A DNA stretch of 46,339 nt from an uncultured Blautia sp. (lineage in GTDB: Bacteria; Bacillota; Clostridia; Lachnospirales; Lachnospiraceae). This document shows positions 1 through 7,468 of this stretch, piece after piece; within the stretch, counting starts at the first letter, position 1; every line of letters begins with the position of its first letter. The notes below the pieces were generated by a model. The model saw only the letters and a program-made list of their open reading frames with translations. It was not told the origin of the DNA and did not search any database. A program made the translations under genes and the position numbers. The stretch is from positions 1 to 46,339 of the forward strand of contig NZ_CAKRXI010000027.1 of assembly GCF_934424005.1 (NCBI RefSeq), written 5' to 3'.

Positions 1-87
1 TTTATGATTATCTTTGCCTAATGTATATCCGATACTAAAGCAGGTTAAGCCGAAGCTCACTACTGCTATGAAGTCAACAATACTCAT
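1..87 (-). CDS. Holin-like toxin peptide, partial (C-terminus cut by window edge)
   Basis: Reading leftwards from an ATG at 85-87 gives 29 residues starting MSIVDFIAVVSFGLTC and reaching GKDNHK at the window edge, with no stop yet. The start is well supported: AGGAGG lies just upstream (about 94-100 on the plus strand). A single hydrophobic helix followed by a polar tail matches the short 'putative holin-like toxin' peptides of Firmicutes. Those resemble membrane toxins of type I toxin-antitoxin systems. The expected antisense RNA would lie outside the window or over this gene and cannot be judged. The family call is from memory of the N-terminal pattern; the coding call rests on start, RBS and promoter. 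Confidence 0.7.
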   Translation of the reverse strand, partial: MSIVDFIAVVSFGLTCFSIGYTLGKDNHK

Positions 88-246
88 TGGCTTAGCCCTC
101 CTTTCCAGTGGATTCCCTTTCGGGTTTCTATGTAATCAGAGGGGTGCTGAGTGCCGGTGGCACTCGTTTAGCACCGACCGTAACAGAGTGTAGACCACAG
201 TCCCTCTGGAGAAGAACTAACCACCTACCGTTATGATAGCATCTAT
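88..246 (-). promoter_or_regulatory. Structured 5' leader of the holin-like toxin gene
   Basis: About 160 nt separate the likely transcription start from the ATG. It contains a strong two-part hairpin: GGTGCT (143-148) pairs with AGCACC (170-175) and GAGTGCC (149-155) pairs with GGCACTC (159-165), with a 3-nt loop and a one-sided 4-nt bulge. CAGAGG (137-142) can pair with CCTCTG (203-208), enclosing the hairpin in a larger junction. There is no U-tract, so it is not a simple terminator. Control of toxin translation or RNA stability is inferred. Confidence 0.5.
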
Positions 247-252
247 GTTTCG

Positions 253-258
253 ATTATA
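253..258 (-). promoter_or_regulatory. Extended -10 box of the toxin gene promoter
   Basis: On the minus strand TATAAT (253-258) is preceded by TGT, giving an extended -10 element. The -35 region 17 nt upstream is weak (TGCCAA). This places the transcript start about 160 nt before the toxin ATG. Confidence 0.5.
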
Positions 259-354
259 ACAGACAGGGTGGGAATTTGGCAGAGAGAAAAAGAGCCGGGA
301 TCTCTGTTTTGGCACACATTGTGCGGAACAGGGAAAGCCAACTGCTGTCTGGGA

Positions 355-383
355 TTGACAGAACCAGAGAAATAACCTATTAT
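355..383 (+). promoter_or_regulatory. Promoter of the NhaC-family gene
   Basis: TTGACA at 355-360 and TATTAT at 378-383 are separated by exactly 17 bp. It faces away from the toxin promoter, so the two units are divergent. Confidence 0.65.
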
Positions 384-407
384 AATTACAGAGATAAAGA
401 TTTTTAC

Positions 408-429
408 ATGGGAAGCTTAGCCTTCCCAT
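408..429 (+). promoter_or_regulatory. Leader hairpin before the NhaC-family gene
   Basis: ATGGGAAG (408-415) pairs with CTTCCCAT (422-429) around a 6-nt loop, followed by ATTTTAC. It sits between promoter and start codon, so it could be a weak attenuator. No known riboswitch pattern was recognised. Confidence 0.35.
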
Positions 430-512
430 ATTTTACTTTATAGGAAATGTTCAATAACAGAAAGTTACTCTGCAATATTTTCCTATATTATGAAAAGGAT
501 GAGGTTTGTATA

Positions 513-1820
513 ATGAAAAAAGAAAAAGGAAATGTCATCGCTCTTCTGCCAATTGGTGTATTTCTCATACTGTACCTTGGTCTGGGAATTTTATTTGAAT
601 ATGTAATGAAGATTCCGATGGGATTTTATAATGTACCGATCGTGGTTGCATTTCTTACTGCGATTCTGGTTGCCTGTTTGCAGAACAGAACAGTAAATTT
701 TGACAGGAAGTTGGAAATCATGGCACATGGTGTTGGGGACAAAAACATCATTACAATGCTTTTAATCTTCCTGGCAGCAGGATCCTTTGTCGGTGTGGTA
801 GGAAGAAGCAGTGCGGAGAGTGTGGCATATTGTATGTTGACTCTGATCCCGGCGAGATTTTCTGTAGCAGTTTTATTTGTGGTTGCCTGTTTTGTCTCTG
901 TAGCGATGGGGACTTCTGTTGGAACGATTACACTTCTGGTACCAATAGCGGCAGCTGTTTCCAGTGCATCAGGTTTTGATCTTGCATTTTGTGTTGCATC
1001 GGTTATGGGTGGAGCAATGTTTGGAGATAATCTTTCTTTCATTTCGGATACGACGATTGCGGCATGCAATGGACAGGGCTGTGAGATGAAAGATAAGTTC
1101 AGAGAAAACTTCTGGATTGCATTTCCGGCGGCTGTTGCAACTCTGGTCATAATTCTGGTTCTGTCGTTTCAGACGGAGATTCAGGGACATATCAGTCAGG
1201 ATTATCATTTACTTCAGGTGTTACCGTATGTATTGGTGCTGATTGGCGGTATTATCGGAATCAATGTTTTTGTGGTGCTCCTTACTGGAATTGTTTCCGG
1301 AGCAATCATCATGCTTGCAGGAGGGCATATCACTCCGGTGGAACTTCTGACAAATATGGGATCAGGCGTATCAGGAATGTTTGAAACCTGTATGGTTGCG
1401 ATCCTGGTGGCAGCGATGTGTGCCCTGATTCGTGAATACGGTGGTTTTGATGCACTTCTTAACTGGATTCATAAAATTTTCCGTGGAAGGAAGGGCGGCC
1501 AGCTGGGAATGGGACTCCTTGTCGGTACCATGGATATTGCGACTGCAAATAATACGGTAGCTATCGTCATGGCAAATCCGATCGCCAAAGAGATGGCACA
1601 GGAGTATGGAATCACACCCCAAAAGACTGCCTCCTTACTGGATACTTTTTCCTGTATCTTTCAGGGAATCATTCCATATGGTGCACAGATGCTTGTGGCA
1701 ATTTCTGCAGTCAATGAGTTGGGTGGAGAACTTTCTGCTTTTCAGATCATGCCGAAGCTTTTTTATCCAATGTTTCTTCTGCTTGCATCTATTATTACTA
1801 TAATAAGAAGTGATTCATGA
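513..1820 (+). CDS. Na+/H+ antiporter NhaC-family membrane transporter
   Basis: A 435-residue polytopic membrane protein with about ten to twelve hydrophobic segments. It contains the glycine/serine-rich core typical of the NhaC/YuiF group (MGTSVGTITLLVPIA, GGAMFGDNLSFISDTTIAA) and the late motif GTMDIATANNTVAIV. NhaC relatives exchange sodium for protons; the YuiF branch is predicted to move amino acids, so the substrate is uncertain. An upstream ATG at 447 exists, but the ATG at 513 has GAGG about 9 nt before it and starts a normal cytoplasmic end (MKKEKGN). It stands alone between its own promoter and the MerR gene. Length and C-terminus look intact. Confidence 0.8.
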   Translation: MKKEKGNVIALLPIGVFLILYLGLGILFEYVMKIPMGFYNVPIVVAFLTAILVACLQNRTVNFDRKLEIMAHGVGDKNIITMLLIFLAAGSFVGVVGRSSAESVAYCMLTLIPARFSVAVLFVVACFVSVAMGTSVGTITLLVPIAAAVSSASGFDLAFCVASVMGGAMFGDNLSFISDTTIAACNGQGCEMKDKFRENFWIAFPAAVATLVIILVLSFQTEIQGHISQDYHLLQVLPYVLVLIGGIIGINVFVVLLTGIVSGAIIMLAGGHITPVELLTNMGSGVSGMFETCMVAILVAAMCALIREYGGFDALLNWIHKIFRGRKGGQLGMGLLVGTMDIATANNTVAIVMANPIAKEMAQEYGITPQKTASLLDTFSCIFQGIIPYGAQMLVAISAVNELGGELSAFQIMPKLFYPMFLLLASIITIIRSDS

Positions 1821-1879
1821 TGTACAGCAGGTGACAGAATACGTGAATGAACTAAAAAACAAAAATTTTCAAAAAACAC

Positions 1880-1910
1880 TTGACCTTCCACCTTATGGAA
1901 GCTGTATAAA
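1880..1910 (+). promoter_or_regulatory. MerR-type promoter and operator (19-bp spacer)
   Basis: TTGACC (1880-1885) and TATAAA (1905-1910) are 19 bp apart, the overlong spacing that MerR regulators correct by twisting DNA. The spacer region holds the dyad CTTCCA (1885-1890) / TGGAAG (1896-1901). It lies directly before the merR-like gene, so autoregulation is the natural reading. Confidence 0.8.
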
Positions 1911-1971
1911 ACAGATACAGACAGGGAGTTGAACGATTTCCGGAACTGTCGGGAAAGTAAGAGGTAGCACG

Positions 1972-2613
1972 ATGAAAATCAAACAGGTGGAAGAACTTGT
2001 AGGAATCACAAGAAAGAATATTCGGTTTTATGAAGATCAGGGACTCCTGAATGTGGAGCGTGCGGAAAACGGATACAGGGAATATCATCAGACGGATGTT
2101 ATCCGGCTTCAGGAGATAAAATTATTCCGCAAGATGGATATTTCCATAGAAGAAATGAAACTTCTCTTCGAAAAAAAGAAAAGCCTGCAAATCTGTTTGG
2201 AACAACATCTGAAAGAACTGGATCATCGTAAAGAAGGTCTTTCGAAGATGCAGGACATGTGCGAGCGACTGATCCTGGAACACCGGTCACTGGAATCTCT
2301 GAATGCAGAGGACTGTCTGGAAGAAATCGAGCAGATGGAGAAAGAAGGTGCAAAGTTTATGAACGTAAACAAAACGGATGTCCACAATAAGAAAAGAAAA
2401 GGAGCAATTATAGGTGCAGCAGTTATGACACTGCTTATGCTTCTTACGATTATAATTATATTCTGGGCAAACATACAGGATCCAATTCCGACAGGACTGT
2501 TTTTGCTGCTGGAGGGAATTCCGATAGTGATCATTGTGGGAACGCTCATAGCACTTGCAGGAAGAATGAAAGAAATCGAAGGAGGAGAAGAAGATGAAGC
2601 TTCTAAGTATTGA
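1972..2613 (+). CDS. MerR-family regulator with a C-terminal membrane anchor
   Basis: A 213-residue protein. Residues 1-70 are a MerR winged helix (MKIKQVEELVGITRKNIRFY, then YREYHQTDVIRLQEIK). A helical coiled-coil region follows to about residue 135 (IEEMKLLFEKKKSL to LEEIEQMEKEG). Unlike ordinary MerR proteins it ends in two hydrophobic helices, about 146-167 and 174-195, so it should be membrane-tethered. Its own 19-bp-spacer promoter lies 60 bp upstream. The last 20 nt overlap the next gene, a YbjQ-family protein, so the two are translationally coupled. The inducing signal is unknown; a membrane or envelope cue is inferred from the anchor. Confidence 0.85.
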   Translation: MKIKQVEELVGITRKNIRFYEDQGLLNVERAENGYREYHQTDVIRLQEIKLFRKMDISIEEMKLLFEKKKSLQICLEQHLKELDHRKEGLSKMQDMCERLILEHRSLESLNAEDCLEEIEQMEKEGAKFMNVNKTDVHNKKRKGAIIGAAVMTLLMLLTIIIIFWANIQDPIPTGLFLLLEGIPIVIIVGTLIALAGRMKEIEGGEEDEASKY

Positions 2614-2905
2614 ATATATTCCAGGTGTGGATTTTGAGCCACTAGGAATCGTAAAAGGAACTGTTGTACAGACAAAAAATGTCGGCAGAGATTTTATGGC
2701 AGGAATGAAAACACTTGTTGGCGGTGAAATCGTAGGCTACACAGAAATGCTGAATGAGGCGAGACAGATTGCCACGAAGCGAATGGTAGATGAAGCCAAA
2801 GAAATGGATGCGGATGCAGTGATTGGTGTGAAGTATGGATCTTCACAGGTCATGTCAGGTGCAGCAGAAGTGATCGCTTATGGAACTGCAGTGAAATATA
2901 AATAA
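2594..2905 (+). CDS. YbjQ/UPF0145 family protein (putative heavy-metal-binding domain)
   Basis: A 103-residue protein matching the YbjQ (UPF0145) family: GIVKGTVVQTKNVGRDF near the start and ADAVIGVKYGSSQVMSG, EVIAYGTAVKY at the end. The family forms small ring-like oligomers, is sometimes named heavy-metal-binding, and has no firmly known function. It overlaps the end of the MerR-like gene and must be co-transcribed from the MerR promoter, which suggests it belongs to that regulator's response. A clear terminator follows at 2947-2985. The start has GGAGGAGAAG before it, inside the MerR coding sequence. Confidence 0.85.
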   Translation: MKLLSIEYIPGVDFEPLGIVKGTVVQTKNVGRDFMAGMKTLVGGEIVGYTEMLNEARQIATKRMVDEAKEMDADAVIGVKYGSSQVMSGAAEVIAYGTAVKYK

Positions 2906-2946
2906 AAAGAGCATCAGACAGATAAAAAAGAATACAGAACAGATCA

Positions 2947-2985
2947 GAAATCTCACATCACATTCAAAGGTGGTGTGAGATTTTT
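2947..2985 (+). terminator. Rho-independent terminator after the YbjQ gene
   Basis: A 13-bp stem (AATCTCACATCAC with GTGGTGTGAGATT, one G-T pair) is followed by a run of T. Confidence 0.85.
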
Positions 2986-3038
2986 GCATATAGAAAAGTA
3001 ATGTATATAATGTTTCGTAAGATATGGGTGATATCTTA
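2984..3038 (+). promoter_or_regulatory. MATE gene promoter with adjacent palindromic operator
   Basis: TTGCAT (2984-2989) and TATAAT (3006-3011) are 16 bp apart. Just downstream, TAAGATAT (3018-3025) and ATATCTTA (3031-3038) form a perfect 8-5-8 palindrome where a repressor would block RNA polymerase. A second TATAAT occurs at 3070-3075 with a poor -35. Confidence 0.5.
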
Positions 3039-3123
3039 GAAATATGATGAAAACATATGACAAACCATGTATAATAGGAATAATGGACGAATCAAAAGAA
3101 ATAAAAACGGATGAGGAATTTAA

Positions 3124-4461
3124 ATGGAAGGAAATTTAACAAAAGGTCCTATTTTGAGGACACTGACGAAGCTTGCGATTCCAATCATGGCATCGTCATT
3201 TCTTGGGACTTTATATAACATTACAGATATGGCATGGATTGGGCTGCTGGGCTCGAAGGCCGTTGCCGGAGTTGGTGTGGGAGGCATGTTTACCTGGTTT
3301 TCACAGGGACTGGCAGCCATGGCTCGAATGGGAGGACAGGTACAGGTTGCACAATGTATCGGTCGTGGTGAAAAAGAAAAAGCACATGGTTTTGCACAGG
3401 CGGCGGTGCAGTTGGCTGCTTTTATGGGGATGGCATATGCGCTTCTGTCGTTGGTGTTTACGAAACAGATGGTAGGATTTTTCCAGCTTGCAGATGCAGA
3501 GGCACATGCAGCGGCCATGTCCTATACAAAGATTGCATGTGGGTTGATTGTATTTTCCTTTATGACGCTGACACTTACAGGCCTTTATACGGCTCAGGGT
3601 GATTCAAAAACACCGTTTCTGGCGAATCTGATCGGACTTGTGACGAATATGATCCTGGATCCGGTCCTGATTCTCGGACCAGGACCATTTCCGAAGCTTG
3701 GGGTGACAGGCGCAGCGATTGCAACGGTGACAGCGCAGGCAATTGTTATGAGTATTATGGTTCTTGCAGTTATCATACGGAAAAAAGAAAATGTACTGAA
3801 AGGGATTCATCTTTTGGCTAAAATCCCACGCGAATATCTGGGAGGAATCTGCAGAATCGGAATTCCAACGGCTGTTCAGGGAATGGCGTACTGTGCGATT
3901 TCCATGGTTCTGACACGAATGGTATCGGGATATGGCGCAGAAGCAGTTGCAACACAGAGAGTCGGCGGTCAGATTGAGTCGATTTCCTGGAATACTGCGG
4001 ATGGTTTTGCTGCAGCTTTGAATGCGTTTATCGCACAGAATTATGGAGCAGGGAAAATGGACCGTGTAAAAAAAGGTTACAGAGCCTCTTTATGGACGGT
4101 CGGTATCTGGGGAATATTGATCACGCTCGCATTTGTCTGTTTCCCGAGGCCAATCGCAGAGATCTTTTTCCATGAACCGAAAGCAATTACAACAGCAGTC
4201 GGTTACCTAATCATCATTGGTTTCAGTGAGGCATTCATGTGTGTGGAACTTACAACGGTCGGGGCATTGTCCGGACTTGGAAGAACAAAACTTTGCAGTA
4301 TTATCAGTATTACATTCACCAGTGCGAGAATTCCGCTTGCAATCATTCTTGGAGGTCTTATGGGACTCAGTGGAATCTGGTGGGCTCTCTCTGCAACATC
4401 GATTGTCAAAGGAATCATATTCACCTGTACATTTTTCTGGATCACCAGGAAGAGAGGATAA
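3124..4461 (+). CDS. MATE-family efflux transporter (first copy)
   Basis: A 445-residue, twelve-helix membrane protein of the MATE (multi-antimicrobial extrusion) family. These proteins export cationic drugs or metabolites using a sodium or proton gradient. Typical features are the start GPILRTLTKLAIPIMASSFL, the pore motif NITDMAWIGLLGSKAVAGVG, and matching second-half segments (VATQRVGGQIESISWNTADG, AFIAQNYGAGK). Length is normal. The next gene, an EEP phosphoesterase, starts 5 nt after its stop and is probably in the same operon. The palindrome at 3018-3038 suggests control by a repressor. The substrate cannot be predicted. Confidence 0.88.
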   Translation: MEGNLTKGPILRTLTKLAIPIMASSFLGTLYNITDMAWIGLLGSKAVAGVGVGGMFTWFSQGLAAMARMGGQVQVAQCIGRGEKEKAHGFAQAAVQLAAFMGMAYALLSLVFTKQMVGFFQLADAEAHAAAMSYTKIACGLIVFSFMTLTLTGLYTAQGDSKTPFLANLIGLVTNMILDPVLILGPGPFPKLGVTGAAIATVTAQAIVMSIMVLAVIIRKKENVLKGIHLLAKIPREYLGGICRIGIPTAVQGMAYCAISMVLTRMVSGYGAEAVATQRVGGQIESISWNTADGFAAALNAFIAQNYGAGKMDRVKKGYRASLWTVGIWGILITLAFVCFPRPIAEIFFHEPKAITTAVGYLIIIGFSEAFMCVELTTVGALSGLGRTKLCSIISITFTSARIPLAIILGGLMGLSGIWWALSATSIVKGIIFTCTFFWITRKRG

Positions 4462-4466
4462 AGCAT

Positions 4467-5549
4467 ATGAAAACAGCAAAAAAAATTTTTAAAATTGTTG
4501 GAATCATTCTTGGAGTTATCATACTTGCACTGATTGGATATATCATTTATTTATTTGCAAGTTATCATCGGATTGAGGATAATCTGCCACTTGAGGTGGA
4601 ATCCCATGCAGCAGACGCGGAACTTACAACAGAAAAAGAATATTCCGCGCTTACATATAATATCGGATTTGGCGCATATACACCGGATTTCAGCTTCTTT
4701 ATGGACGGCGGCAAGTCTTCCTGGGCAAAGAGCAAAGACAGTGTCCTAAAAACGGTTCAGGGGGCAGGGGAGCTCGTTACTTCTTATGATCCGGACTTTG
4801 CACTTATTGAGGAAGTGGACTTGAATTCCACGAGAAGCTATCATGTAAATGAATACTCAATCTTGAAAGAATGTCTGGCAGATTATGACACGGTATTTGC
4901 ACAGAACTATGATTCGGCATTTTTGTTCTATCCATTCACACAGCCACATGGTAAGAGCAGATCAGGTCTGGCTCTGTTTTCCAGATATCCGGTGACGGAT
5001 TCTTTGAGAAGAAGTTTTCCGATATCTACATCATTTAGTAAATTCTTTGATCTGGACCGCTGCTACAGTATTTCCAGAGTTCCGGTCGATAACGGCAAAG
5101 AACTTGTGATCTTTGAGATGCATATGTCTGCATATGGAAACAGCGATGCGATTCGTGAAGGACAGATACGTATGCTGTCTGAGAATATGCAGAAAGAATA
5201 TGAAGCAGGAAATTATGTGCTTTGTGGTGGCGATTTCAACCATGATCTGAAAGCAGCGGAGGATGACTCTACAGATAAAGAGTCCTGGGCATATCCTTTC
5301 CCGAGGGAAGAACTTCCGGAACATTTTGTGTTCTGCATCGATCAGCTGACCGAGCAGGAAAAAAATGACCTCTGGGACAGTGCACGTAATGCAGATATGG
5401 AGTACGTGCCGGGAGAGACTTACACCGTTACATTGGATGGATTTATTATATCTGATAATATAGAATGCACTTCTTATGAGGATATCAATACAGGATATTC
5501 TTACTCCGACCACGATCCGGTATATTTGAAATTCAGACTGAAGAAATAA
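4467..5549 (+). CDS. Membrane-anchored endonuclease/exonuclease/phosphatase (EEP) family protein
   Basis: A 360-residue protein with one N-terminal transmembrane helix (about 9-31) and an extracellular DNase I-like EEP domain. The metal and catalytic motifs are in order: LTYNIGFGAY (about 63), IEEVD (about 113), EMHMSAYGN (about 215), CGGDFNHD (about 257) and YSDHDPVY near the end. The superfamily cleaves phosphodiesters in DNA, inositol phosphates or sphingomyelin, so the substrate is open. The start at 4467 is chosen over an upstream frame because AGAGGAT precedes it and the protein then opens with a basic end and a membrane helix. It is tightly coupled to the MATE gene. Confidence 0.8.
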   Translation: MKTAKKIFKIVGIILGVIILALIGYIIYLFASYHRIEDNLPLEVESHAADAELTTEKEYSALTYNIGFGAYTPDFSFFMDGGKSSWAKSKDSVLKTVQGAGELVTSYDPDFALIEEVDLNSTRSYHVNEYSILKECLADYDTVFAQNYDSAFLFYPFTQPHGKSRSGLALFSRYPVTDSLRRSFPISTSFSKFFDLDRCYSISRVPVDNGKELVIFEMHMSAYGNSDAIREGQIRMLSENMQKEYEAGNYVLCGGDFNHDLKAAEDDSTDKESWAYPFPREELPEHFVFCIDQLTEQEKNDLWDSARNADMEYVPGETYTVTLDGFIISDNIECTSYEDINTGYSYSDHDPVYLKFRLKK

Positions 5550-5586
5550 AATAGCATTCTCATGAAATAAAAAGGAGAGACATCAG

Positions 5587-6774
5587 ATGAAATTTTTGTT
5601 TGCTTCAGATTCATTTAAAGGAACTTTGTCTTCTCCCAAAACAGCAGAGTTACTTACACAGGCAGCCCGGGAGATATTCCCGGACTGTGTCTGCGACAGC
5701 ATAGAAGTAGCAGATGGCGGAGAAGGAACAACAGATGCAGTGCTTTCAGCAGTCAAAGGAACAACAATTCCCTTGAAAGTGCACGGACCCTTATGGGAAG
5801 AATTGACATGCAGCTATGGTATGCTGGATGAAAAACGGGCAGTTATGGAAATGGCCGCGGCATCCGGCCTTCCGCTGGTTCCGGATGAAAAACGGGATCC
5901 GAGATATACAACTTCTTATGGAACAGGTGAGATGATACGGGATGCTCTGGAGAGAGGATTTCGTGATATTTCCATAGCGATTGGAGGGTCCGCTACCAAT
6001 GATGGTGGAATTGGATGCATCCGTGCTCTGGGAGGTCGTTTCCTGGACAAAAATGGTGAAGAACTGAAAGGCTGTGGAGGAGATCTCTTTAAAATAAAAA
6101 AGATTGATATATCCGGACTGAATCCGCTGATCAAAGAATGCAGATTTACAGTTATGTGTGATGTGACCAATCCGCTTTGTGGCAAAGACGGTGCGACTTA
6201 TACATTTGGACGGCAAAAGGGCGCAACACCTGAGATTCAGGATGAACTGGAAAAAGGTATGTGTAACTATCGTGATATCATCCAAAAGCAATTTGGTATA
6301 GATATGGATAACGTAAAAGGTGCCGGAGCTGCCGGTGGCCTTGGAGCTGCTTTGATGGTATTTCTGAATGGCACATTGAAATCAGGAATTGAGACAGTCC
6401 TTGATCTGGTTGACTTTGACAGACGCCTGGAAGGGGTAGATGTAGTAGTTACCGGAGAGGGGGCTACAGACTGGCAGTCCGTATTTGGAAAAGTTATGCA
6501 GGGCGTTGGTATACACTGCAAGGCGCATGGTATACCCGCAGTAGCAATTGTCGGAAGTATGGGCAAGGGGGCAGAAGATATTTTTGAATATGGAATAGAG
6601 TCGATGCTTACGACTATTAACGGCGTCATGACACTTCCGGAAGCGTTGGATCATGCGGAAGAATTGTATCTTGGAGCGGCCAGACGGCTGTTTCGCATGC
6701 TGCGTGCAGGAAGCAGACTCTCAGTTGCTGTGAACGGAGTGAACAGTAACGACTCTCATAAGAGGGCAGAGTAA
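5587..6774 (+). CDS. Glycerate kinase (GlxK/GarK type)
   Basis: A 395-residue glycerate kinase of the bacterial GlxK/GarK family, which phosphorylates glycerate (usually to 2-phosphoglycerate), feeding glyoxylate- or sugar-acid-derived carbon into glycolysis. Diagnostic stretches are FASDSFKGTLSS at the start, EVADGGEGTTDA, AIGGSATNDGGIG, CDVTNPLCGKDGA, and TGEGATDWQSVFGK late. The family is usually about 370-380 residues; here some 20 extra residues form a polar tail after RRLFRML. AAAGGAGAG precedes the start. The next gene, AllA-like, has its own promoter but belongs to the same metabolic theme (see findings). Confidence 0.9.
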   Translation: MKFLFASDSFKGTLSSPKTAELLTQAAREIFPDCVCDSIEVADGGEGTTDAVLSAVKGTTIPLKVHGPLWEELTCSYGMLDEKRAVMEMAAASGLPLVPDEKRDPRYTTSYGTGEMIRDALERGFRDISIAIGGSATNDGGIGCIRALGGRFLDKNGEELKGCGGDLFKIKKIDISGLNPLIKECRFTVMCDVTNPLCGKDGATYTFGRQKGATPEIQDELEKGMCNYRDIIQKQFGIDMDNVKGAGAAGGLGAALMVFLNGTLKSGIETVLDLVDFDRRLEGVDVVVTGEGATDWQSVFGKVMQGVGIHCKAHGIPAVAIVGSMGKGAEDIFEYGIESMLTTINGVMTLPEALDHAEELYLGAARRLFRMLRAGSRLSVAVNGVNSNDSHKRAE

Positions 6775-6789
6775 TTAATATAGGTTTCC

Positions 6790-6818
6790 TTGAGGTTGTC
6801 AGGGGGTTATGGTATACT
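6790..6818 (+). promoter_or_regulatory. Promoter of the AllA-like gene
   Basis: TTGAGG (6790-6795) and TATACT (6813-6818) are 17 bp apart, about 55 bp before the start codon. Confidence 0.55.
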
Positions 6819-6871
6819 GAGTCTAGCAAAATTTTAATGGGGTTTTTATCAAAAAGAGGAGGTTTTTTCAA

Positions 6872-7360
6872 ATGAGAGAAGTAAAAGCAGTTAAGATCAA
6901 TGCAGCAGATTTTGCTCCATATGGAACATTCTGCAACATGACAGAGCCGGAAGGCTATCCGTTACAGGGAGAAATCCATAAATTCTACCCGGATCGCATT
7001 TCTGGTACCAGTATGGGTAGTATCGCTTTTTCTCCGATTGCAGTTCGCAAAGATGAGAGGATTATCAAAGCAGCGGAATATCATACAACGACATGGGAAG
7101 GAATTGTAGCACTGGATGATGATATGATCATTCATGTAGCACCGGCATCCGGCGGTACACCAGTTCCGGAACTTGCCCATGCATTTATCGTACCGAAGGG
7201 ATGTATGGTCAAGATTAACGCAGCAATCTGGCATCTCTGTCCACTTCCGTTGAATAATGATGAGCTTCATGCAATGATCATTCTTCCGGAATGCACATAT
7301 GCGAATGACTGTACCGTCGTTGATTTCGAAGAAAAAGACTGGTTCAGGATTATCATATAA
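6872..7360 (+). CDS. Ureidoglycolate lyase (AllA)-like cupin-fold protein
   Basis: A 162-residue protein opening with KAVKINAADFAPYGTF, the same layout as the AllA start. It also has EYHTTTWEGIVALDDDMIIHV, AHAFIVPKGCMVKINAAIWH and a C-terminal NDCTVVDF, mirroring AllA's ERHPLGTQAF, FIPMKGE, VNYHRNVWHH and DNCDVE segments in order. AllA splits ureidoglycolate to glyoxylate and urea in allantoin breakdown. No allantoinase or allantoate amidohydrolase is in the window, so the actual substrate may differ. AGAGGAGG lies 9 nt before the ATG. It has its own promoter and terminator. Confidence 0.6.
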   Translation: MREVKAVKINAADFAPYGTFCNMTEPEGYPLQGEIHKFYPDRISGTSMGSIAFSPIAVRKDERIIKAAEYHTTTWEGIVALDDDMIIHVAPASGGTPVPELAHAFIVPKGCMVKINAAIWHLCPLPLNNDELHAMIILPECTYANDCTVVDFEEKDWFRIII

Positions 7361-7378
7361 GTATAAAAATATATACTA

Positions 7379-7435
7379 AAAACTCCTTCAGACGGGTTTT
7401 TTCCCTAAAGAAAGCAACCGGTATGGAGGAGTTTT
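7379..7435. terminator. Bidirectional terminator between convergent genes
   Basis: AAAACTCCTTCA (7379-7390) pairs with TGGAGGAGTTTT (7424-7435): 12 bp with one G-T pair and A/T-rich ends on both sides. It separates the AllA-like gene from the convergent NSS transporter. Confidence 0.6.
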
Positions 7436-7468
7436 ATTTAGCGTTAGAGCATTTTGGGACATTCAATA

